This document shows, one piece after another, positions 1 through 11,690 of a stretch of 64,000 bases of DNA. The stretch is from Eudromia elegans. Its lineage: Eukaryota; Chordata; Aves; Tinamiformes; Tinamidae. The notes beneath the pieces were generated by a model. It was not told the origin of the DNA and made no database searches. It saw only the letters and a program-made list of their open reading frames with translations. The position numbers and the translations under genes were made by a program. Within the stretch, counting starts at the first letter, position 1. Each line of letters opens with the position of its first letter. The stretch is from assembly GCA_003342815.1 (NCBI GenBank), contig PTEX01000042.1, forward strand, positions 4,286,344 through 4,350,343, read 5' to 3'.

Positions 1-3000
1 TTCAAAGGATGGAATTCATGCCTCATAAAATGTTACCAAAAGCAGGAGAGAAGCAGCGCTACCCGTGAGCCGAAGAAAACAACTATAAATATCTAGAACT
101 GAAATTTTTTCTTACTGGCTTCAGCTGGCAAAGCTGTCTGTCCTTATGTGCTTCCACTGGAAGCAACCTTAAGGAATCATGAGAATAGGAAGTAATTATT
201 CATAAAGGCCACTGTGCTCTGCCAGATATTTAAAATATAATTGAAATTGAAAAAAAAAAGGATTTACAAATAATTTTACAATCTACAGGAAACCTCAGAA
301 TACCACCTAACTTTTCTTTTATATGAGTGGTGATCATGAAGAAGCTTTCTTATTTTTAAATCTGACAGCTATCTAATACCTCACTGTTTNTGGTTTGCCA
401 GGCTGGGTGTGCTCTGCAAAACAGCAAGAATTTACTCATAATTTTAAAATATGCCAAAACTTGAAGTTTTGCAAGGAAGTGACTCGTCTGGAAAGAAGAA
501 AATAAGGCTTAACGTTGCCACATACTTGTATGAGCACCTTTTAGAAAGCTGCATAATTTTTAAGTGGCGTCTCTTTTCATTTTACGTTTAAGGTAAACAG
601 ACATATATGATGTCAGGAGTATCTTCTAAATGCTATTGAATTTGCATGCTGAAAAATAATGTAAATCATTAGTGAATATTGCACCATATCAGTTTCCTGT
701 TTCAGTTGGCTGTCTTGCTATGCTGGCAACAATCCAGGGGCCTGCAGAGCTGCAGGCATATGTCTCATGTTAAAAAGATGAAAAAAAAAAAAAAGACTCC
801 ATGTTATAAACACTTCAATGAAAATTACTATCCAGTTTGGAGCCAACTGAACCCAGGTGCTGAAGACAAAATAAATAGGCAACATATGAAAGTCAAAGAA
901 AACCCACTGGGTTTCCACTGGGATTGTCTTCTACCATACATTTTAATACACATCATGAAATCCAAACAAAATATCCCCGCAAGTGCAAAAGCAGCCTGGT
1001 TTTCTTACCTTTGTTGCACACAGGTTTTTAAGATATGCCTGATTTTTTAGGACATGCAAAAAAATATTTATAAATTTAAATATAAATGAATCCAGAAAAC
1101 TATTGCAAACATAGTCTATCTCCCCAGAGGTTCNTTAGAAAATGCTCTATATCTTGTCTTATCTACCTAATAGCATAAATCTGTTGGGAAATGCTCGAGT
1201 ACCGAAACCATGGGACCTTCTTGCTCATTCCCCAGAGCAGTTTTGGCTCCTGAGCACTGGAACACATGGGGTTTAAAGCACCAGCGAGTTCCCTACCAAG
1301 AAATAACCCAGGAACTCAGGCAGCACTACAGACCTCAGAATCAGCAATGTCTGATATGGGCTTGTGTGATGTTCTTTTTCCAACAGTTATTATGAAGGAA
1401 AGGACTGAAACACTCGAGCAGGGCAGTATCAGTGGGCTAATCTCTACGAAGTCTCCTCTACTTTTTCTAGTATAGCCACGTGGTGGCTTTTGTGTTTTCC
1501 TGGTGCTCCTGGCTGTGTAAATGTTAATCAAGCAGCCACAAAGTGAGATTCTGGGTCACAAATCCTTTCCACTGAATCCTGTCCATAACACACCAAGAAC
1601 CCCGCAGGGATCCCGGGAGCTCATCTTCACGTTTAGCTCAAGGACTGCAAGAACCGATCAGCGTGTCAGGGAGCATGTGTGTGGACTTTCCAAACGCTTA
1701 GCTGCCGGATGCACAGAGGTGTTCCCCCACCCTCCGTAACCCACGCGCTGAACTTCTAACATAAACAGTTTTGTTTATAAACCTTAGCTCTGGGGTAAAC
1801 TGATCCCTATCCACTCACCGTGTTTGCAGCCCCGCAGCCACACATGCCTGGGGGTGTGCAGCAACACCCAGCCCGGGCCCCACGCATGGCCCCGAGGCCC
1901 AGCACTGATGACACCAGGGGAATGGGGCTCCCGAACCGTGCCTGGGCAAAAGGGGGAGCTCCCAAAGAAGCCTCGTGGGTGGCACAGCCTGCGGAGACTT
2001 TCCCAGGTTTTCAAAAATGGGTGGATATTTGGATTTCTTGAATTGCATCTCTCTGTACCATAAAAGCTGTAACAATTTCAATGCAACTTTTTGGATAAGT
2101 ATATCCAGTTATATAAAAACATTTCTCAATATATATGTCTAGTTATTATTATATATATATTCTCATATATATGTGCTACATGGAAATCTTGGGTTAATTC
2201 CACCCTCATTTGTCTATATATTGCTAACAATAAAGTTTTGATTTTAACAACACGTAAAAAGAGTCTCTTTTTAATAAAGACAAAATTCTCACTAAGTACC
2301 AAAAAAAAAGTTTTCTTCAAGTGATTAATTTCTTTTTGACCATTTCTGATGAAAATCATGGATTAACTGGAGATTTACCATTATGGAAGGAAGTGACAAG
2401 AGTAGCCTTTCACTGAGCCTTTCATTTAATAACATTACTAGTGCCATGGAAAATACTCAGTATCAGTTACTGAATACTTGAGTCCGAAGGCTTGCAGAAC
2501 CGACCCGTGGATTTCAGGGTTTCAAACAGGAGCAGTTTCATGCTGCTTTCCTGAGCTACATGACTGTGAAAAAGAAAACCCTAACAAATAACCAAGCTCT
2601 CTCTCCACTTGCTTCCTTGCACAAGGGGGAGGCCATTTTCAAGCAAATCTGCAGGGGCTATGCTATAATCTGATCAAAGGAGCCCTTCTTATACCTACCT
2701 GCCCCTAAGATAAGCAGCTTTGGGAAACTTGCTTCAAGCTGGTAATGAAGCCAAGAAGGCAGCAGAACAAGAGCGGGCAGTGCTGCGTACTGCAGGAATC
2801 GCCTGTCTCCAACGAGGAATGCAACCACCTGCAGCAAAACCTGTATTTATTGCAGAGTATTTCATGCCTAATGGATTACTTACATCCTAGATAAACAGAA
2901 ATTCCTGAAAATACACCTGCAGCAACCAAAGGCTCATCTGCCCTGCAAAGCTCCAGCCGAGATCCGCAGGTTGAAGGAGGAGAAGGCAACAGCTGAAAAT

Positions 3001-6000
3001 ACTTCCTGCCATTGCTCTATAGCTGCATCAGAAACACCTTCGTGCACACTTTCAGTTCTATACAGCTCTGCATGCATGTTTACAAGATGGCCTGACCAGA
3101 TAAGGCGACTTAGTAAATAGTGCATTTTACAGTTTTTTATTTTTCTTAGCAGCTGCCTAAGAGACCTAAAAAGCCCCAACGTCCCCAACCCAACATTCTG
3201 TTGAAACCCAGCATTTTACAGTATGTTTTGTTCTATTCTGCTTCCTCTCCAATTTCCAACCTTCTGCTGGAAACGGTGATGAAGAACACATGTCTGTGGT
3301 AAACTGCACCCATGAGAAATCTTGGAACTGCTACATCCAGTTTTATTAGCCAAGGCATTAAGATAGTCTACCACAACATGTATTATTAACTGTTCTATCA
3401 AATGCAACAACACTATATACTTTTACACCATTACACATGTAAAAANCATACTAGATTTCTTAATCTCACTGGGTGACTAATCAGCCATGTTTACATTTTA
3501 ATTAACAGTTACGGGATGTTTTTAGTGCTTCAATAAAATCAGGTGTTACCAAATGCAAAACGCTATTGCACACCATATTTTCTGGAAAACACATGCTGAG
3601 GCAATGATAAGGCTGAAAAGCCTAACACTCAAAAGCCACAAAATTCAAAATTATTAGGCTTCTTTCACAATAGAAGCTTATGCAAGTACTGCGTCTTAAC
3701 ATTTTTCACAGGCTGCTGTAATAATCTGGGCTACATGAGGGCAATTTAATGTGACAAAGCCCAATGGATGCACTAACATCTCTGAGAATCAATTTATTTT
3801 CCACTATTGCAAATACTAATCAAATTTAATTAAGCAACAGACAAAATTAGACAATAGTATATCCAACTACCTCCCAGGCACTGAAGAGCTGCATCTTTTG
3901 GGGGACTTTGCATTAGTTCTGGGAGCAAGTCTCATCACCAGAAATTTCCTACAGGCCTATCTATATTCAGGCAAGTATAAGTAAGTTTTTATTTAACAGT
4001 GTAGAAATAAAAGATATTTCATATAAACCTGACAATTATTTTGACTGATGATTTGACCTCACAACCTTAATAAAGGTCAGAAATGATTTTGCAAGGGTTT
4101 TGCATCTTATTTCCCAAGTGTCTCTACAGGAACAAAAAAAAAAAAAAAGAAAAACATGGATCTGTCAGAATACGCACCTTGTAGGCTTTGCAGAGAAGAG
4201 GAACAGCAAAGGTTTAGGCAGCAGTTCAGAGTCACAGATGAGATTTGGCTTTTAATTTCAGCTTAAATCATTTTAGAATCAAAAAACACCAGTCTTAGTA
4301 GAGTATTGGGTCCATACTAAAACCAAGACATCCGGCACAAAGTGTATGGAGAAGTAGAACACAAAGTTGTCTTTCTTCCCAGAAACTGAGTCATTAATTC
4401 CTGAAAATACATACAATATTTTTTCTCTCCTAAATGAGTCACAAAAAGCTGAATGTGCCAGTGTATTTCATGGACTGCAAGTTGAGGCTTAGAGTTATGT
4501 GTACAACATCATATATAAAGTCTTCTTTACTTCATCAGCACATATTCATCATGGACAAGACTCAAGCTACAGCTTCCTAGTCCTCTCTGGCAGTCATTGG
4601 CTCACAGAAAATACACTGCGCATGAATTTATCATGAATTGTGCTATACTACACCACATGCAGAAGTCAACTTGTGGTTGGATGGGAATCTGAAATACTGG
4701 CATTTCTCAGCTTTCACCTGCTTGGCTTTGCAGTCCAAATAGTATTAATTTTCTACAGTTTTTTAAAGAGAAAAATTGCATTTTGTTCTGTCACTATAAC
4801 AAAAACTGTCCAATAACTAGCAATGCTTGAAACTTGAACCTGCAGCTCTGTTTTCATTTGAGCTACCAGNTAGTAGAAGATTTACTGCAGAATGGGCAGT
4901 AAATATTCAGGAACTGCAGACCCACACGGCGACCTGAAGGCAATCAGTGAGCCAGCAAGCAATATTTTGAATCTGTACAGTATACTGCTTTGTTTTCTTT
5001 TCTTTTTCCCTGACAACTCCCCTCTAACATTCTTCCTATCAGTTGTCTTGGTGAAATCCTAAAAATAAGACATCTTGAACATCTGGCTTTGTTCTGATCA
5101 TGAAAGAGACATTCCAAGAATTACTGAAATTGATTTTGGTCTAATTAATTTTGTAGCCATTCAAAGGCAAAACAGGTTTGCTTTTGTTTCTGATTTAAAG
5201 TAAAATGAGGACAGGACATTGTATTTGGAACACAACCAATGCAGATCCATAGTTATTGTTAACTAGCAGAGTTGGCCTGCTTTATGGAAACAGGTCAGCT
5301 TGTGCTGTCAATACCACATGTTACTGTAAGAAGATGTCTCAGCATTATGGTCACTGAATTATGGTACCAAATAGGGAAACTGGCGCTGTCACTCAATTCA
5401 CCATCTTTTAGCCACGTCACAAAGCAAGAAAGTACTCCTGCAGTGCTTTTGAAAGAAAGCTGGTAGGTGCTCAGCGTTTAGACAGGAGTTTGACTTACTT
5501 TGCCTCTCTGTGAATGGGCAAGGTCCCCCAGATGCAGAGGGGAACAGGATTTAGCATACACAGACCTAGCATAACACAGGCCAAACAGTCTTTCTAAGGC
5601 TGCTGGCGTTTTCCAGTCTTCTCAGATCAACAATGAACACAGCAAATTGCAAATTCAGCAAATTCCAATGATGCTGAGAAAACAATCTGTTGAACGAATA
5701 AAGGCTTGTGAACTACTAAAGAATTATTCCTAGAAATTCCCTTTGACAAATCCCTCCTAAGACAATTCTTATTTTTGGCCACTACAATAATCTTTATTCA
5801 GTATTTTTGTCTTCTTTATGGGTAGGTCAAATGAACTGCTACCTCTGAATAAAACGTAGAAGCAAAGAATGTTGCTAAGCCTCCCAAAGCAAGGAGGAAT
5901 ACAGCACACCATTGTGCAAAAATTCAGTTGTGCTAACCACACACATAAAACCATAAAAGGTTGCAAGGACACTGGTTTTGTGTTACATAATTAACTTCAC

Positions 6001-7801
6001 AATGCAATAATGATATTTGACCTAAAGACAGATGCTTTACACATCAAGATACTTCAAAAAATTATTTAAAATTCCAAAGCAGCCCATACTAATCATGTTT
6101 GTGTGCAGGCATGTGAGAAAGTTGCAAGTCCATAGTCTTAGGCTCCACATATTAACAAATCAAACACTTATGGATAAGGAGGCAAATGTTGTACTTCACA
6201 AGCCACATTTCAAACAGTCTGCAGTCTAAAAAGAAAGAATGAGTTTTGGTCCATAAACTGAAGAACCTTTGTACTGAAACTTTCATTCACTTGCTCATCT
6301 CCCCGGAGAACGAGAAGGAGGAGCGATGCATTTGCTTTCACTCAGGAAATCTATACTCTGGAAATCAAGTATACAATTATACTGATAAAAAATAAACTAT
6401 TGCTGACAGAATGTTGAAATGTAACATAAGGCAATGTAATGTAAGCACTACATATATTTCTACATCTGTGGTAGTCTCTCCAACTGGGTAGCCTGAGACC
6501 ACAGAGGCAACATGAGAAGTTTGTACGCACACAAGCCTGCATCTCCACTTTGTTTCCTAACTTCATTTCTAGGAACTTCAAGTCTTCCCTCACTTTTCCA
6601 CAAGAACAAAGAGACAAAATAGCAATTTGTATCATCGGTCAACATAGCAAAAGAAGGCAAAATACAAAACCACAGTTTTAGAAAAGAGGGTTTGGCCTTG
6701 CCCTGTATCCTACAATGGATATTGCTGAGGTGGTGAAGGAAACACACACAGCTCACAAGATACATGCAGTACCCTGAGAACCAGCAGAGCAGAAGTCTGC
6801 AAGAGGTGTGGGAAGCTACCAGACACACAGAGCCACGCACTACAGGCAACTTTGCAAGCAGTATGAAAATAAAGCCTGGTACAGGTATGGCTGGACCTAC
6901 CCATTCTGCAGTAGGACTCTTGTAAATATTAAACCATTTAGCACTCAAAGCAACAGCAGGCCAAAAAGAACACACATGTGTTCTGAAGCACAAGAGTCCA
7001 CAGGGAATAACACCGGACTAAGACCAGCAGAATTACTGCCCTGCCAGGGAGCTTCCCCACTAAGGCAAATCTTGGCAAAAGCCTTTCAAATGAAAGCTCC
7101 TGGAGACACTTTGATTTATGTTTGTGTGTTTCTTACCTCAAAGGTGACCTGGGCAGTGACCTACTCACTATCAGTAAGCATCAAGAAACTGACATCAGCG
7201 AGTGAGCTCGCTTCCTCCATTCAGATATGCCACCCGCATTCATTTTTATAATTTTAGCAATTTTCAAATATGTGACAATAGCAGCAAGAGGTTAGGGCTT
7301 TCCTGCTCTCATGAGTGCTCACCTAAAAAAGGGCTTAGCATATTATTTTTAGAAGCTAATGCTCATGTTGTTTCAGCCAAAAGCTCCGTGTTAGCTTTAG
7401 ACACATGTCTTCTTTTATGCCAGACAGGCCAGCTCCTACTATTCACAAAACAACTGTGGTTCATTGAACATGCTTCCAGGATTAATTTTGACTTTGCAAG
7501 GCCAATTTTGCACTGATCAGTGAAAGAAATCATTGAAAAGATTACCTTATGAAAACACACAAATTTAGCCAATCTTTAACAAAAAGAACAAACTGTGGAG
7601 CTTTCATCAGACTCAGCACTATTCAAGTACGGCCTGTCAGCACTTGGCATATGTGAACATCAGAGATGGAAAAAACTACAGGAAATCCTTGGACTTACTC
7701 ACATGCCTCATCACCACAGACAAGTCTGGCTTTTTTTGTATGCTTCTAGGTCTAGTTTTCACAGTCACCCCATTTCCCTCCAAGCTAAAACAGCATCTTA
7801 C
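1..7801 (-). other. SCFD2: SCFD2 intron downstream of the 7802-8051 exon
   Basis: AT-rich intronic DNA with no exon I can support. It holds short A/T runs, including 14 A's near 781 and an alternating AT stretch at 2129-2177. A moderately GC-rich patch spans about 1600-2000, and a homeobox-like AT-rich stretch lies at 3740-3860. The frame at 6460-6993 is discussed under rejected items. The remaining C-terminal exons of the gene presumably lie beyond base 1. Confidence 0.6.
2129..2177. repeat. Alternating AT-rich stretch
   Basis: Interrupted AT dinucleotide runs (ATATATAT, TTATATATATATT, CATATATATG) interspersed with TTATTA. Confidence 0.8.
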
Positions 7802-8051
7802 CTGTTATTTTCCGCAGCAAGGGAGAAGATTCTGGCTCATCACAGATTGCCTTGACTAGAGCTTTTTTCACTTCTTCTTCAGCTTCATCCAGCTCTTTTC
7901 CACCTTTCATTTCTCCAATCATAGAATACATGTATACCAGCAAAACAAGGAAGTCCTCGCAGGTGTAGTCATCTTGTGTCCGCTCACTGTGACCCTTGAT
8001 CATTGGCAATAGCTGTTTCAAGACACTGGGCATTGCTGACTCTCCAACAGT
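7802..8051 (-). CDS. SCFD2: SCFD2 internal exon (SM-protein C-terminal helical part)
   Basis: This 250-bp exon is 83 codons plus one base. It begins TVGESAMPSVLKQLLPMIKG and continues through an aromatic/hydrophobic helix (CEDFLVLLVYMYSMIGEM) and a Glu/Lys-rich helix to SPLLRKITG. The acceptor is ctcctctgttttttcag and the donor is ACAG|gtaaga, both near-ideal. It starts at a codon boundary, matching the phase-0 end of the previous exon. The order 'LPMIKGHSERTQDDYTCEDF' then 'LVLLVYMYSMIGE' mirrors Munc18 'IVPILLDANVSTYDKIRI' then 'ILLYIFLKNGI'. The frame also stays open into the upstream intron, but only the part after the acceptor is coding. At least one further exon is required downstream, because the last codon is incomplete; I could not find it in bases 1-7801. 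Confidence 0.9.
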
Positions 8052-11000
8052 CTGAAAAAACAGAGGAGGAGTGTGTGAAATGCACCCTGTAGAGTTTAGC
8101 AGTACCTGCTTGCATCCTGAAGAGTGAAGAGTTACCATTCCTGTAACAGATANAATCTCTTGACGTGAAATTACATCTTTTGGGTAAACGGAGAGACCAG
8201 AACAGCTACAATTTTTTGGTTTGGAGAGCTGAAGGCGGGGACGGGATATAACAGAAGTGGGGAGTAAGCTGAGTGTGGATCTACTGTTCAACAAATACTT
8301 CAGAACAAAAAAATAACATGGGACCAAATCAACTTGACCAAAGAGATAACACAAATTCACGGATGACAGGTCTATAAATGAACATTAAAAGGTCTAATCA
8401 GTGATAAGTCCCCAAGCATCCCTAGTTCATTAGTTCCCTATTCAGTATTTACATTTTCCTCATTTGTCATGGTCCTCATGGTCCACTGACCTATTTGTGC
8501 ACAAAAAGCAAATTCATTCATTTCCTAAAGCTTTTTTCCAAGGCACTCACAAAAGGGCATTCTAGCACTTGATAAACCATAATCACTAGTCCTTCTCCAT
8601 GAAACAGTGAGATGAAAGAACCAGAGTTCCAGTCTTTTTTGTATGGGCAAAACGGCACTAAGCACAAGGTCAAAAGTCGCCTCGGCATTCTGGGCCTGCA
8701 CCTTGGTCCTATCCCGGCCCAGTTTTGTACCGAGCAGGAAGCTTGAAGAGCAGCTCCCAGCGGTTCCCGCTGCTATCGCAAGCTTGCAGCACATCTGCAA
8801 ACCTGACCCTGTGGTTTCAGGTCAGAAACACAGAAAATTAGAAACAGAGGGAGCCACTTGTGAAATACCAAGCTGAAGTGACCGCTTGGTTTCCCGGAGG
8901 ACCGTGGAGCTCCGATGGCAGCGAGGACAGGGTGTATTTCTGTAGGGCAGCAGCCACTGCCTCGAATGCGCGGTGACCCTCAGCAGCCCCTGTCTCCCTC
9001 ACAGCACACCTGCCACCTTCTCAACCAATGCAACAGGGGCTTTTTCACCCCCAAAATCCTCCTTGGCTGCATAGGACTGATTCATTCCCACAGAAGGACC
9101 ATGCTGTGGGGAGGGAGGGAGAAGAGCTATGTGACCCGTGACTAGAAGATGATCATGTTGTATAATATGAGGAAGGGAAGCTGGTGGAGGAGAAGAAAGA
9201 GAAAACAGTACGCTGGTGTTTCCTAGCTCCTGAGCCACTAAGAGTGTGCTTCTTCCACAGTCTGTGAGAGGAGGAAGGAGCTTTTGCATGGCTGGCAAAA
9301 GGACACTAAGAGAGATACTCCATTAAGCGGCACGCTGACTCCTATATCACAGAACACCAGACAGGGGCTGAGACCTACTATTCAAGCCAGTGCTACTCAA
9401 ACCAGCAGCGTAACTAATAGCACCAGTGAATCATCTTCCCTGCTGTGCACACACATCTATACGCAAGACTTAAAAACACACTTGTTTTCTGCTGTGAGTC
9501 AAGTCTGGAGCCGGACCGGGATGAGAGACACCCATGGGAGAAGCACAACCCTCGTCCCCTGGCAATCGTGGACTGCTGGGTCAACCCAAGCGGTCTTCTG
9601 CAACACACGCTTTGCCCTGAGATCACCACATGGCCCCTCCTGACAACATATGCATCCAAGCACAGAATAAAGCAAACCCCTTGATATCCCGCAATCCAAA
9701 GAACCAAGGCTGCAAACATTTGCTCTTGCTTCTACTACACCAACTTCAAACAGAGTACTCATGGCAATAAGTTCTGCAGCCAATAACACACCCTTACAAT
9801 AGAGGCCAGATAATAACAGCAAAGGAAAACAAATACAAAATAAACAGGAACAGCTTTGTACAATAACAAAATTACACCATTACATTTACGGCTGCTTTAA
9901 ACTGCATTAATTAAGTTCTGCCCTCTTTTGGCAGCTGAAACCTAGGCAGGGATTTCAGAGCCTCAACTCAAAAATTTTGTCTCCTAGTGTATCCCTGAGA
10001 TACCTCAAGGGTTCCTGAGTTGGGCTGTATTTTGTTTCAGTTGCTCTTTAACAACTGCGGATACTCTAACAGGCATCTCATAAATTGCAATTCTAATTCG
10101 TAGAGGGATCCATTACAGATCTCAATCATAAAGAAAACATGAACTGCTCAAGCGCTGAGAAAATTTTTCTAAATCGGTGCTAGAAAACACCACCTCTGCT
10201 GACTTCAGGCCTCATCCTGTTCCTGACATCGATACAAGGCATGCTGTAGACCCATCTTTCAAGCAACCTTAATGTGGTCAGACGTTATGGTTTTTATTTG
10301 AACACATACCTTGGAGAGGAATTTTCTATCGACTCATATGCTAAATTTAACAGTAGGTGCAACTTAAGGCTTCAAACGGTAAATTATAAAGCTGCAGCAG
10401 TCAAAAATATTTGAAAGCCTAAAAGGAACATTTAAAAATCTTGGAGGATTTGCCAGCACATGTGTGGTGGTTCAGGGAACATTAGGTTAGTTGTACAGTA
10501 ACTCCAGCCTCTGTGCTGCCCGGAAAGCAAACCTAACACGCTTGGGGTTCATCTGGCACATGCTGGCAGCTGGGCCACCCTTCTGACATTGCTGTTGTTT
10601 CCTAAATTTCCAGAGAGTCCTGCCCCAGTCCAGTGTTAACTGTTTCCTTTCTGAAAAGTGACATATTTAGACACACAAACATATTCTCATTTGCATGCTG
10701 GTATGATAAATTTCAGATCACCCTGATCCTAAAATGGAGGGTGACAAAATTAAAGGAATTTATATGTATGCAGTTACCTGGAGGAAGCCACTTGCAACAA
10801 GTCTAGTAAATGTAAGCAAAACAGAAACATTGAAAATCAAAGATCTGGAGATTAACTTGTGTACTGAGTTATTCTATGATACACGATGAACTTCAATGTA
10901 TATCCTATATTAATCTGAATTCACTTCCAAGTACAGGCAATGCTGTTTCACATGTTACGAAACACCATTCAGTGGCACATCATCTATTCCAACCCGCCAA

Positions 11001-11449
11001 ACACGCTGTACTCCCCCATCTCTAAGGATCATATTGCGTGCTCCTGTGACATGAGACATGATTTCTTGGAAAGGGTATGGCTTTCTTTTTTACATGCACA
11101 AATTCATTCCAAATTCATGCGGTACCAAGAAGACATGTGCTCATACAAACAGGACATCAGCAACTCCTGCCTGAGAACTTAATAGGTCTTGAAATATGTG
11201 TGTGAAGCACCTCTGGGAAGCTTTCAAACCTAAAGGAGTAAAAAATCTGGGTCTAAACTTTCAGGATGATATACTGAAGGAAGGGTAGAAACACAAAAAC
11301 TTAGAGCAACAATTGCCACCTCTTATCTTCAAAGTAAAATTGAAAGAAAAATATTGAAGAGCTATAACAAACCGTTAATTTTAAAACGCACACGGGGTCT
11401 TTTAGGGGTATGAACTTCTTTGGAATGTTTTCTTCTTATCTCTGGGGAA

Positions 11450-11690
11450 ATGGCGCTACAGAGGATTTCAAACAGGACTGCCAAGTTTAAGAGGCGGTTC
11501 TGCGCAAAGCGGCCAGTTGGACGGCGGTGCGCATGAGAAACGGGACTCTCAGCGTCGCCGCGGAGCACAGCTCCGCAGGGAGCTGGGAAAGCTGCCTCGG
11601 ACAGAGCCCTCGAGCAGACTGTCATTATCGGGCCACCTCCNATGATTTAGGGGCTCCCTCCACCGCGCAACAATCAATCAATTACCCCGG
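11450..11690. promoter_or_regulatory. CpG-dense patch with PBX-like sites
   Basis: I count about 19 CpGs by eye in roughly 240 bases, including the cluster CGTCGCCGCGG, inside an otherwise CpG-poor AT-rich intron. At its right edge AATCAATCAATTA (11672-11684) contains overlapping ATCAATCA, which resembles PBX/homeodomain sites. It may be an unmethylated regulatory island or an alternative promoter. No transcript evidence is available from sequence alone. Confidence 0.4.

Noticed and set aside
2934..3188. Minus-strand frame considered as the next SCFD2 exon
   Set aside because: The residues do not resemble the C-terminal part of an SM protein and no acceptor/donor pair fits the required phase.
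6460..6993. Longest unexplained open frame (177 codons, minus strand)
   Set aside because: It is in sense with the gene, but its composition is Cys/Phe/Leu-rich without domain pattern, and a 147-codon plus-strand frame (6808-7251) overlaps it. Splice sites and a recognisable family are missing, so it is probably chance.
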